Shown here in pieces: positions 8,853 to 17,520 of a stretch of DNA of 64,000 nt. Numbering within the stretch: position 1 is the stretch's first letter; the number at the start of each line of letters is the position of its first letter. The DNA lies in NCBI RefSeq assembly GCF_900114115.1, contig NZ_FORX01000002.1, positions 62,001 through 126,000 of the forward strand, written 5' to 3'. The notes beneath the pieces are model-generated. The model did not search any database. It was not told where the DNA came from and saw only the letters and a list, made by a program, of their open reading frames with translations. A program made the translations under genes and the position numbers. The DNA comes from Desulfomicrobium apsheronum (lineage in GTDB: Bacteria > Desulfobacterota > Desulfovibrionia > Desulfovibrionales > Desulfomicrobiaceae).

Positions 8853-10184
8853 ATGACTTACGAGAAAAAGTTTCTGAATACGCTCATTTCCCTTTGCGAC
8901 GACTTGGCTTGGGGTCGCCCGGCCAGCGAGGAGCAGCTCTTCGACCTGACCCGTCCCGGGGCAGGCCCCGAGGACTATGTCCGCCTGGCCGAGGCCTTCG
9001 GCATGATGCTCGTCAAGGTCGAGGGCCGGGAATTTCATCGCGACGAACTCATCGCCGAACTCAAGACCCGAAACGCGGAACTTGAGGAGATTCGTGTCCT
9101 GCTGGACCAGCGCAACCGGCACCTCATGCAGACCGTGCAGGACGCCTACCAGCCCCGGCGGATCATCGGCAGTTCCGAGGCCATGCGCCGTGTCGTGGAG
9201 CTGGCCCTGTCCATCGCCAGGCGGCCCATCAACACCGTGATCCTTGGCCCTACGGGTGCAGGCAAGGAGGTCGTCGCCAAGATGGTGCACTATAATTCTT
9301 CGCGTCGCGAGGGACCCTTCGTGGCCGTGAACTGTTCGGCCATCCCCGAAAATCTCTTCGAAAGCGAGATGTTCGGCATCGAGAAAGGCGCGGCTTCGGG
9401 CGTGGGGTTCAGGCGCGGCCTGGTGGAAGAGGCCAGCGGCGGCACGCTTTTCCTGGACGAGGTGGGCGAGATGAGTCTGGCGCATCAGGCAAAATTTCTG
9501 CGCGTGCTGGAGGAGCAGGAGGTGCAACGCGTGGGGCGCAACAAACCGCTCCCCGTGGATATCAAGGTCATCGCGGCGACCAACGTCAGCCTGGAGGAGG
9601 CTGTTCGGGAGGGGCGTTTCAGGTCGGATCTGTACTACCGGATCAGCGTGGCGGAGATTCGTCTGCCTCCGTTGTGCGAGCGCGGCGACGACATGCTGCT
9701 CCTGGCCCAGCATTTCCTGGAGGAGCATTGCGCGCGTATGGGCCGTCTCCGCCTGATTCTGGCCCCTGGAGCCCGGGAAGCGTTGCTGGCCTATTCCTGG
9801 CCCGGCAATGTGCGCGAGCTGGGCAATGAGATGGAGCGGGCCGCTTCCCTCACCGTGGGCGACCGTGTTGAAGCGGCGGATCTGTCACCACGCATCACGG
9901 CTACGGTTCCCCGCCGTGTTGCCGTGCCCGCGTTCGCGGCAAACATTTCCGCAGCGAGAAATCCTGACCGCGACGCACTGGCCTTCAGTGGCAACGATCC
10001 GGCTTCGGACCACGGACCGCACGGAAAAGGCGCGACGGACCTCAACCTGCACCTCGTCGAGCGCTGGGTGGTCTCCGAGGCCCTGAACCGCTGCGCGGGC
10101 AACAAGACCAGGGCCGCTGAACTGCTAGGCATCACCCGCGAGGGTCTGCGCAAGAAACTGCAACGCATCGGGATGACGGAGTAG
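8853..10184 (+). CDS. Sigma-54-type AAA+ activator without receiver domain, variant GAFTGA loop
   Basis: 443 residues. Residues 1-100 are an uncharacterised, partly coiled-coil N-terminus with no receiver domain. An AAA+ domain follows, with Walker A GPTGAGKE from residue 132 and Walker B ending D202-E203. A Fis-type helix-turn-helix lies at about 400-440. This layout resembles HrpR/HrpS activators of Pseudomonas T3SS genes. The L1 loop that normally reads GAFTGA and contacts sigma-54 reads GAASGV (residues 179-184, 9387-9404); loss of the Phe and Thr is unusual in a working activator. It lies between sctU and the SpoIIE phosphatase gene (2 bp gap), so it probably regulates the T3SS. A sigma-54-like promoter precedes the chaperone/effector pair at 20.5 kb. 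Confidence 0.9.
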   Translation: MTYEKKFLNTLISLCDDLAWGRPASEEQLFDLTRPGAGPEDYVRLAEAFGMMLVKVEGREFHRDELIAELKTRNAELEEIRVLLDQRNRHLMQTVQDAYQPRRIIGSSEAMRRVVELALSIARRPINTVILGPTGAGKEVVAKMVHYNSSRREGPFVAVNCSAIPENLFESEMFGIEKGAASGVGFRRGLVEEASGGTLFLDEVGEMSLAHQAKFLRVLEEQEVQRVGRNKPLPVDIKVIAATNVSLEEAVREGRFRSDLYYRISVAEIRLPPLCERGDDMLLLAQHFLEEHCARMGRLRLILAPGAREALLAYSWPGNVRELGNEMERAASLTVGDRVEAADLSPRITATVPRRVAVPAFAANISAARNPDRDALAFSGNDPASDHGPHGKGATDLNLHLVERWVVSEALNRCAGNKTRAAELLGITREGLRKKLQRIGMTE

Positions 10185-10186
10185 CC

Positions 10187-12184
10187 ATGATCCTGTCCCT
10201 GCGCACCAAGCTTTTTTCGCTGGTAGTGGCGGCCATCGCCCTGGCGGCGGTGCCTATCATCCTGCTGACCTTCCGCGAGATCAACGACATGAGCCTGAGG
10301 CGCGAGCGGGAATCCTTCGGCAACGCAGTGCTCCTGGTCGAAGACAACATCGGCTCCCGCTACTTGAGCTTGCTGGCCAATAACATTCTGGGCGTGATGC
10401 AGCACAAGAACCAGTTGCGGCAGATGGCCATCCTGACCCGGACCACCTGGCTCGACATGGAAGGCTTGCCCGACGGGGCGGGGGAACGGGTTATCGGTAG
10501 TTGGGCACGTCCCTTGCTTGGTTTCGGTCTGCACCTCGACCTGTTCGAGGCGTCGGGGGCGCGCATCCTCGGCAGTCCCCTGATCCGGGAATTGGCCATG
10601 GATCCCGAGCGTACGGATCTCAAGGGCCGCCCCATCGCGACCATGATGCGTCATGAGCGGTTGCCTGCCGACGGCATGTTCGCGGTTTTCGGCCTGGATC
10701 AGGATTTGGTGGGCGTGCTGCCGGGCGCTCCCGGTCCTTTGCTCGTCTATTTTCTCCCCGTGCCCGAGCGCGAGGCCGTCATCGCCCTGGCCATGCAGCT
10801 TTCGGATATGCAAAAGGAGGCGGCCGCCACGGAGCGGCAGATCGCCGACAGCACCCAGGAGAAGTTCGATTCCCTGGAGTTGCACGAGAACGGCTTTTTG
10901 GCCCTGATCTCGGGAGAGAGCCGGATTCTTGCATTCAAGGGCAATCCCCAGGGGCGCGAAGAGGGGTTCATCCCCCGCGAGGGCCTGGAGCTGGCCCGGG
11001 AGAAGGGGTTTGTGGATTTTTCGGACCAGGGGGCTGGAGCCGGTTCCCGGGTCTTTCGCATCGCCTATTTCAAGGCTCTGGACTGGTACATCGTGGCCGC
11101 CGTGCCCCGGGACGAGATGGAGGCTCCGGCCAGGATTCTGTTGCGTCGAATGGTCGCCTTCGCCTTGGGTTCGGCGGTACTGAGCGTATTGGGCATGCTA
11201 TTGGTCACGGCCCGGCTCATCAAGCCTTTGCGCACCCTGACCGGCCAGGCCCAGGCCCTGGCCGGCATAGATCTGACCCAGGCCACTTCTGACCGCGATG
11301 CCGGGGATTCACCCCTTCTCGCCCTGGCGCGGGAGTTGCCCGTGGGCCAGCGCGACGAGGTAGGCACCCTGGCCGCAGCTTTCGGAGACATGGGGCGAGC
11401 CCTGGATCAGAACATCCGCACTCTTATGGAAACAACCACGGTCAAGCAGCGCATGGAGGGCGAGTTGAACGCCGCCCGGGACATCCAGATGGGTATCCTG
11501 CCGGCCGCAGATGCTCCCGCCCATCCGGACTGCCTGGTGGCCTCGTTCCTGGAACCTGCCAAGGAGGTCGGCGGGGATCTGTTCGATTATTTTCAGGTGG
11601 CGGACGGCCGGCAAGCCATCATCATCGGCGACGTATCCGACAAAGGCGTTCCGGCGGCCCTGTTCATGTCCATGACCGTGACTCTGGTCCGTTTCGCCCT
11701 GGCCCAGATTTCGGACCCGGCCGAGGTCATGACCCGCATCAACGACAGATTGAGCGAGAACAATCCCGGCTGTATGTTCGTGACTCTTTTTATCGGTATC
11801 TTCGACCCGGCCACGGGTGAGCTGGAATACGCCAACGGCGGGCACTGCCAGCCTCTGGTCACTGGTCCGGACGGGTCCGTGCGTGCCATCGAGGGCATGA
11901 GCGGGCCCGTGGTGGGCGCCATGAGCGGCCTCCCCTATGAGCTGCACCGGACTGTGCTGGGCGCGGGGGAGACCTGTTTGTTGTACTCCGACGGAGTGTC
12001 CGAGGCCATGGATGAGGAGCGGCGTCTGTTCGGGGAGGATCGTGTCGAAGCATTGCTCGCAGCGCACGGAGGCGACACCCCGGAAAAGATCCTGCGGCAT
12101 GTGTACGAGGCCATTGAGGCCCATCGCGGGAATGCCGCCCAGTCCGACGACATCACCATGCTCTGTTTTACCCGCAAGAGCTGA
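10187..12184 (+). CDS. Membrane sensor with HAMP and PP2C/SpoIIE phosphatase domain
   Basis: 665 residues. A first membrane helix (about 8-30), a ~280-residue extracytoplasmic sensor region, a second helix (about 318-340) and a HAMP linker lead to a SpoIIE/RsbU-type PP2C serine phosphatase domain (about 430-660). Metal-binding acidic motifs are visible: GGDLFDYF, IGDVSDKGVPAAL, LLYSDGVSEA and SDDITML. Such phosphatases act on anti-sigma-factor antagonists in partner-switch circuits and are common beside Desulfovibrio and Chlamydia T3SS genes. The gene starts 2 bp after the activator stop, so the two form an operon. Neither an STAS-domain antagonist nor a kinase partner is present in the window. 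Confidence 0.93.
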   Translation: MILSLRTKLFSLVVAAIALAAVPIILLTFREINDMSLRRERESFGNAVLLVEDNIGSRYLSLLANNILGVMQHKNQLRQMAILTRTTWLDMEGLPDGAGERVIGSWARPLLGFGLHLDLFEASGARILGSPLIRELAMDPERTDLKGRPIATMMRHERLPADGMFAVFGLDQDLVGVLPGAPGPLLVYFLPVPEREAVIALAMQLSDMQKEAAATERQIADSTQEKFDSLELHENGFLALISGESRILAFKGNPQGREEGFIPREGLELAREKGFVDFSDQGAGAGSRVFRIAYFKALDWYIVAAVPRDEMEAPARILLRRMVAFALGSAVLSVLGMLLVTARLIKPLRTLTGQAQALAGIDLTQATSDRDAGDSPLLALARELPVGQRDEVGTLAAAFGDMGRALDQNIRTLMETTTVKQRMEGELNAARDIQMGILPAADAPAHPDCLVASFLEPAKEVGGDLFDYFQVADGRQAIIIGDVSDKGVPAALFMSMTVTLVRFALAQISDPAEVMTRINDRLSENNPGCMFVTLFIGIFDPATGELEYANGGHCQPLVTGPDGSVRAIEGMSGPVVGAMSGLPYELHRTVLGAGETCLLYSDGVSEAMDEERRLFGEDRVEALLAAHGGDTPEKILRHVYEAIEAHRGNAAQSDDITMLCFTRKS

Positions 12185-12200
12185 GGATTCTCAGAGACGA

Positions 12201-13724
12201 TCAGGAGGACAGCGGCTTCACTGTCACGCCGTTCCAGCGTGAGGCAAGGTGTGCAAGGGCGTATTCCCAGTCCGGGGTGCGTTCCCCCACGGGGACGTAG
12301 TCCCGGTACCACGTGGCCAGACTCAGGGGCAGGACATCGGCCAGGGTCAGTTGCCCGATGCGGTTCAGATGCGCTCGGGTCAAGCCTCCGGCGGCGGCCA
12401 GTTCCACGCTGCCTGCCGGGCGGAGTTCCATGTCCTCGATCTGTACGGTCAGGGGTAGAGCCGCCAGACACCGGTCTGGGAGGTGGACGCGCAGTGGCGA
12501 CCCGACTGCTTTCATGGCCGACGCCACGCCCCGGATCATGGTCGGGAGGTATTCCGCCAGGAAGATTCCGCCGAAGCAGCGCAGCCCATGGTCCAGGGTC
12601 AGGCTCATGTACGAAGTGAAAAGGCTCGGCACGATGGTTCCGGCAGCCAGGGCGTCGCGCAGGGCCGCGGGCCGCAGGGGAATGCACGTGTCCCCGAATC
12701 CGAGGCCGGCTTTGCCCGAAGGCGTCACGCACAGCCGCAAGGGACAGCGTCGGCCTTTTTCGTCGGCCATCCAGAAGAAAACAGTGCCGGCCTTGCCCGT
12801 GCGCCCAAGGGCCAAACCGTTGATGGCCTCGGTTCGCCAGCATCCGCGCACCCCGGCCAGCGTGTCGAGAACCAGGGCGCGAACCTGCGGGTCGAAAAGA
12901 ATCCGGTGCATGACCGACCCCTCATCCTCCATATCTCGTCCGAGCAGCTCTGCTACCAGGGCTTCCATCTCAAGATAGATCACCTGTACGTGCCGGGCCT
13001 GACTGTAGCGCTCCGTGCACAGCGATGCGTTCACGCGTGTGACCTGCGCGCCGAACGTCGGCTGGTCCAGCACGTCGGGGCGCAGTACGTGCCCGTCCAT
13101 GATGGCATCCACGGCTTCACGCTCCCAGCGCAGCAACGGAGGTCGCCCTTTATGCAGCCACAGGGCGCGCATGGTGCGCAGCTGCTTCATCGTCAGGGCG
13201 GGTGAACGGCTGGCCATCACGTCCTGCAGGGCACTGGAAAAGAAGGGCAGGTGTACGTGTGCTATGCCCTCGGCGTCCCGGCGCGAGAGCATGAGTCCCC
13301 GCGGGTAGGTCTGGCTCTGCAGGGAAACGCTGGAGCAGGACAGGACAGGAACGACCGGTCCGAAATCTGCTTCCAGCGGCTCGGACACGAGATCCCCCAG
13401 GGCGAAGAAATGGATGGCCTGGACCATCTCCGGAAAGCACTCCACTCCGTGGTAATTGGCGGCCAGTATCGACGAGTTGGCTGAAAGCCGATGGGCCAGA
13501 GCTCCTGCAGCCGCGTCGCCAAGCACTGGGGCGGTCATGGATCGCGCCGCCGCGAGCAGGGCACTGGAGACGGTTTGCTGCCCAGCCTGGCCGGGCGGGT
13601 TGTCAGTAAAGCCAGCGGCGATGCGCCCCAGCGGGGCATCGCCCCACTGGCGCAGCAGGGGGGGCAGGTGCGGAAGCCTGGCCCACAGCGGGGCGAGCAG
13701 GGGGAGGGAGATCAGTTCGTTCAT
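12201..13724 (-). CDS. Unknown protein, last gene of a three-gene operon
   Basis: 507 residues. The reading frame stays open far upstream inside the MFS gene, but the ATG at 13724 overlaps that gene's stop as ATGA and gives a sensible N-terminus, so I start there. There is no signal peptide and no convincing membrane segment. The sequence is mixed alpha/beta, with cysteines around residues 128 and 355-415, and no motif I can name. It is translationally coupled to the sensor-MFS fusion and the periplasmic binding protein, so it probably acts on the same ligand. It converges with the phosphatase gene, 16 bp away. Confidence 0.75.
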   Translation of the reverse strand: MNELISLPLLAPLWARLPHLPPLLRQWGDAPLGRIAAGFTDNPPGQAGQQTVSSALLAAARSMTAPVLGDAAAGALAHRLSANSSILAANYHGVECFPEMVQAIHFFALGDLVSEPLEADFGPVVPVLSCSSVSLQSQTYPRGLMLSRRDAEGIAHVHLPFFSSALQDVMASRSPALTMKQLRTMRALWLHKGRPPLLRWEREAVDAIMDGHVLRPDVLDQPTFGAQVTRVNASLCTERYSQARHVQVIYLEMEALVAELLGRDMEDEGSVMHRILFDPQVRALVLDTLAGVRGCWRTEAINGLALGRTGKAGTVFFWMADEKGRRCPLRLCVTPSGKAGLGFGDTCIPLRPAALRDALAAGTIVPSLFTSYMSLTLDHGLRCFGGIFLAEYLPTMIRGVASAMKAVGSPLRVHLPDRCLAALPLTVQIEDMELRPAGSVELAAAGGLTRAHLNRIGQLTLADVLPLSLATWYRDYVPVGERTPDWEYALAHLASRWNGVTVKPLSS

Positions 13725-16114
13725 GATTGTGTGGTCAGTTCCGCGATTTTCGATGGCTGGCGACTGCTGGTGACGGCGAAGGCCAGGCTCATGGCGGCCA
13801 GTCCAATGGCCATGACGCCCAGACCCGCGTTGCGGCCCCAGACGGCGATGATGATTCCGAGGCTCACGGGTCCCAAGACCTGTCCGAGCCGTTCGACGAC
13901 GTTGTATATGCCCATGGCCCGGGCTGCGCCGTAGCGCTCCGTGGCGGGCAGTTCCAAGGCGTAAGCGCCCTGGGCGTTGGAAAGGATGGCGTTGGACAGG
14001 CCGAGCAGCGTGACCGCGAGGGTCGCTGCGGCGATGCCGTCCAGGGCCATGAGAGCCCCTACGCTCACCGCCGCTACGAGCCCGGCCAGGGCCAGGTGAC
14101 GGTATTTGCGGTCCGAACGGTCCACGATGCGACCGAAGAGGGGGCCGAGATAGACGATGACCAGGGGGAAGATCATGGTCACGCGGCCGATGTCGGCCGG
14201 ACTGGCCCCGCCCTGGTTCAGGGACACGGGCACGAAGAACTGGAAGAGGCACACGGTGACGAACGCGCCGGGTACGATGTTGAGGAACAGCAGCGCGGCC
14301 ATGCGCGGGTCGGTGATGAAGGAGAGGGTCTCGCGCAGTCCCGGCATGGAATGTGCGAGGGCAGGGCCCTTGCGCTGGGGAGCGTGCTCCCGGGGCAGGG
14401 TGCGCCACAGGACGAGGCCGGTCAGAAGCATGAGAGCGGCCGCAACCTGGAAGGCTCCCGCATATCCCAGGCGGTCTGCGATGAGGCCGCCGCTGGCGCT
14501 GCCGCACAGGGCTCCGGCAAAGAGCCCGGCGAAGACCGCGGCCAGGTTGCCGGCCCGCTGGTCCGGGCGGGAGTGGGCCAGGACAAAGAGTTGGGCGGAG
14601 AGATTGAGCAGACCGTATCCGGCCCCGGCCAAGCCGCGCGAGGCGATATAGAGAAAGGGATCCGCGCTCAGGCCGCTGGCCAGATTGCCCAGAGTGACCA
14701 CGGACACTCCTGTGAGCAGCAAAGGCCGCCAGCCCGAACGCTCGCTCCAGAAACCGCCGAGCATGATGGCCAGCCCGACCATGAACATCTCAAAAGAGAC
14801 GGGCAGGCTCATGACCACGTCTGGGGGCAAGCCCAGCAGATCCGGGCTGAGTTCCCCGAGGCGCAGGGGCACGAAGGACAAAGACAGGTCGATGGCGAAC
14901 ATGCAGACGAAGATGATGGGACGCATGAACCCGGCCGAGGTGGACAGGGGCCTTGGGTCATTGAGTCTTAGACGCTCTTCGCGCATGACCAGAAGGTTGA
15001 CCAGTTCCATCAGGAAGAGAATGGCGACCACGGTCATGGTCAGGGTGTCCAGGGTGATGGCCCGGATGTTCGCGGCCACGGCTTCCGAGGACATGAGTAC
15101 ACGCACGACGCCCGCCTTGAAGGGAACGTCGGTGGTCAGGGATTTTTCTTTCACGCGTTGCCAGTCTGCGTCATCCAGGGCGCCTTTGGCATCGGCAGCG
15201 TGGAGGCGGGTCCCGTCCGCGTCGAGAATGGCCAGGCCCTGGGCTTCGGGCAGAAATTGCTGCAGGCCAGCCATGTGCTGTGTGACCGGGGGAAGTTGGT
15301 TCAGGCCCAGTCCCAGGTCCAGCAGGTGATCGATTTCACCGCCCAGATGCCGTCCCAGCTGTCCCGCCACGGTGTCCATGTGGCTCTCGTTCATGTCCCG
15401 CAGGGGGGGCAGCATGGCTGCGGCGAAAAGGAGTTGCCCCGCCACCAGAGGCAGGACGAGGCTCGCGTAGACGCGTTTCTTCGGGAAGGAGCCTCCCGGC
15501 AACGGCGCGGTGCGGACCGTCAGGGCCAGAACGGTCAGGAGCAGGGCCGCTGCGGCGGTGATGCCGCCCAAAAGGCGAACGTTGTCCCGCAGCACTTGCC
15601 AGACTTGTTCCGAGCGCCGCTGGTCGTCCATGCCCAGGACCACGTGGCCCACGGCGCGACCTTCCCGATCTTTGAGTGGGCTGGCCAGCCAGAGGTTTCC
15701 GTCTTTGGAGAACTCGACGATGTTTCCCCGCACGGTGCCAGACTCTGCTGGGAGGTGGAAAATGCTGTTTTTGGGGAGCCCCCATCCTTCCAGCACGCGA
15801 CCATCGGCCCCCAGGACGACCAGGGTGTCCGAGGCCGTGTCTTTGTAGGCGGCCAGAATCTGACCGAGACGCTCGACGCGCTCCGGGGTCTTGCCCAGGC
15901 GGGTCATGAGCCCGAGGCGGTGCCCCAGTTCCTCGCAGGTCAGGGCCTGCACGGCCAGCATGGGTTTGGCGTACTGTTTGTGCAAGGCCGAGAGGACCAG
16001 CACGCCGTAGAGTATCTGGGCGCAAAGCAGCGCGGTCAGGCCGCCGAGCAAAAACGGCAGCCGGCTCCGGTTTTGTGCGATGGAGACGGGTTTGGGACCT
16101 GGGGCTGTGCTCAT
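13721..16114 (-). CDS. Major facilitator transporter fused to N-terminal sensor-like region
   Basis: 797 residues, about twice a standard MFS carrier. Residues 1-380 contain two membrane-flanked extracytoplasmic stretches (about 40-175 and 240-345) that look like paired single-Cache/sensor modules. Residues 390-790 form a 12-helix MFS domain with the loop SERSGWRP after TM2 and a recognisable repeat in the second half (GPLFGRIVDRSDRKYRH). A sensor joined to a carrier suggests ligand-gated transport or a transporter acting as a receptor. Both ends overlap neighbours by 4 bp (ATGA), so this is one coupled operon with the binding protein upstream and the 507 aa protein downstream. The substrate is unknown. 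Confidence 0.85.
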   Translation of the reverse strand: MSTAPGPKPVSIAQNRSRLPFLLGGLTALLCAQILYGVLVLSALHKQYAKPMLAVQALTCEELGHRLGLMTRLGKTPERVERLGQILAAYKDTASDTLVVLGADGRVLEGWGLPKNSIFHLPAESGTVRGNIVEFSKDGNLWLASPLKDREGRAVGHVVLGMDDQRRSEQVWQVLRDNVRLLGGITAAAALLLTVLALTVRTAPLPGGSFPKKRVYASLVLPLVAGQLLFAAAMLPPLRDMNESHMDTVAGQLGRHLGGEIDHLLDLGLGLNQLPPVTQHMAGLQQFLPEAQGLAILDADGTRLHAADAKGALDDADWQRVKEKSLTTDVPFKAGVVRVLMSSEAVAANIRAITLDTLTMTVVAILFLMELVNLLVMREERLRLNDPRPLSTSAGFMRPIIFVCMFAIDLSLSFVPLRLGELSPDLLGLPPDVVMSLPVSFEMFMVGLAIMLGGFWSERSGWRPLLLTGVSVVTLGNLASGLSADPFLYIASRGLAGAGYGLLNLSAQLFVLAHSRPDQRAGNLAAVFAGLFAGALCGSASGGLIADRLGYAGAFQVAAALMLLTGLVLWRTLPREHAPQRKGPALAHSMPGLRETLSFITDPRMAALLFLNIVPGAFVTVCLFQFFVPVSLNQGGASPADIGRVTMIFPLVIVYLGPLFGRIVDRSDRKYRHLALAGLVAAVSVGALMALDGIAAATLAVTLLGLSNAILSNAQGAYALELPATERYGAARAMGIYNVVERLGQVLGPVSLGIIIAVWGRNAGLGVMAIGLAAMSLAFAVTSSRQPSKIAELTTQS

Positions 16115-17367
16115 CGGGCCAGGTCGGGGATCTGCTGATGGATTTCGTCGACGGCGGCCAGAATTTCGAAGGGCGGATTCCAGCCGATGAGCATGGCCAT
16201 CTTCAGATTGATGGCCAGACCAAGCGGCCCTTCGAAGATTTGGTTCACATCGCGCGGCTTGGCGCCGTCAAGGACCTTGGCCACGGCGTTGGCCTCAAAG
16301 AGCCCCACGTCGTCGAAGTCCGTCTGGGCCAGGCTCATGAGCACTCCAAGTTTGGTTTCCCCGGGTCCGCTCTGGGAAAAGGAGGGGATGCCGGCGGCGA
16401 TGATGGGTTGCAGCAGTTCTCTTATGCGGTGGCCCTGCATGCCCGTGTTGACGGTCAGATAGATGGCGTCGCACCGGGTGCTCAGGCTTTCCACGCAGCT
16501 CCGCAGGTTTTCAAAGGACTGGTCCAGATCCGGGAGGTTCAGCGTGGTGGTGCAGGGCACAAGTTCGATGCCCAGTTCCCGCGCGGCCTTCTCCACGGCG
16601 GGAATGCCGCTGGAGCTGCGGCCGTCGGGGGTATCCTCGTAGACCACGCCCATGCGCCGGAACTTGAACACGTCGTGAAAAATGGCCACCTGCCGTTCAT
16701 AGCGCCCCGGTTCGACCTGGGCGTGCACGTGGTCCAGGCCCGAATCTTCAGCCGAAGCGACGATCCCGGCATCCACGGCGTCGGTCACGGACATGGAGAA
16801 GGTCGGCACCGAGTGTTCGTCTGTGGCCATGTCCTGTCCGGCCCATGTTCCAAAAGCCAAGATGATATCCACATCGCCGCGTTCGTGGATGCGGCGCATG
16901 ATGTCGGCCTTGTTGGACACGCGCAGCTTTTCGTCCCAGTTGGAGCTGTAGTAGCCGTCGGGCAGGAATTCCATTCTGCCGCCGCCAGCGTTGGCGCAGA
17001 GCCAGGTCCACATTTCCTGCGTGCTTTCTGAGTTTTCCGGTACGGGGACGTCGCCGTTTTCGATGAGCCCCAGCTTGGCCAGGCCGCGCACCGTGCCGGC
17101 GAAGATCTGCTGGTAGTCGGTGTAGGGTCCTCCCTCGACATAGGCGACGCGCCATTTTTTATGGGGATTGGAGGATGCGTCGGCGGACTGCTCGGCCCAC
17201 GCGCGTGCGAAGTATCCTGTCATCAGGATGCAGGTGGCGCTCAGCAGCAGGACAGCGGCAAATCCGAAAAGTCGCGGCCAAGGTGACTTTTGACTCGTGG
17301 CGACAGACACTGGTGGCTTGGACAGAAAGGGCAGGGGCATGTCTGTTTCCTGGGTTGCATTTGACAT
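16111..17367 (-). CDS. Periplasmic substrate-binding protein (ABC_sub_bind-like)
   Basis: 418 residues. A cytoplasmic N-terminus of about 30 residues is followed by one hydrophobic helix (FGFAAVLLLSATCILMTGYF, about 34-53), so the protein is either membrane-anchored or cleaved late. The rest is a two-lobe periplasmic binding fold of the family seen in TrpX-like ABC_sub_bind proteins, with typical stretches VDIILAFGTWAGQDM and MGVVYEDTPDGRSS. No ABC permease or ATPase is nearby; instead it is coupled by a 4-bp overlap to a sensor-MFS fusion, so it may present a ligand to that protein. It is first in the operon. Confidence 0.85.
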   Translation of the reverse strand: MSNATQETDMPLPFLSKPPVSVATSQKSPWPRLFGFAAVLLLSATCILMTGYFARAWAEQSADASSNPHKKWRVAYVEGGPYTDYQQIFAGTVRGLAKLGLIENGDVPVPENSESTQEMWTWLCANAGGGRMEFLPDGYYSSNWDEKLRVSNKADIMRRIHERGDVDIILAFGTWAGQDMATDEHSVPTFSMSVTDAVDAGIVASAEDSGLDHVHAQVEPGRYERQVAIFHDVFKFRRMGVVYEDTPDGRSSSGIPAVEKAARELGIELVPCTTTLNLPDLDQSFENLRSCVESLSTRCDAIYLTVNTGMQGHRIRELLQPIIAAGIPSFSQSGPGETKLGVLMSLAQTDFDDVGLFEANAVAKVLDGAKPRDVNQIFEGPLGLAINLKMAMLIGWNPPFEILAAVDEIHQQIPDLAR

Positions 17368-17462
17368 GAGCGAAATGTGTTCGAGCGAACGGGCCTATGG
17401 AGTGCGTCCTGACTACGGAGCTGTCTACGGCAACCTGGGTCCGGGGATCAAGCCACTTTCCT

Positions 17463-17502
17463 CGATAAAATCGGAAAGTCCCGGCTTGCCGGGACTTTCC
17501 GA
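17463..17502 (-). terminator. Rho-independent terminator of the chaperone-effector operon
   Basis: Perfect 14-bp stem (17471-17484 with 17489-17502) and 4-base loop. Read on the minus strand it is followed by TTTTATC, and it lies about 20 bp past the stop of the 834 aa gene. Confidence 0.85.
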
Positions 17503-17520
17503 GGAGTTTGATGGACCTGG

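Noticed and set aside
13725-14507. N-terminal extension of the 507 aa gene on -
   Set aside because: The extra codons are an out-of-frame reading of the MFS gene; the ATG overlapping the MFS stop is a far better start.
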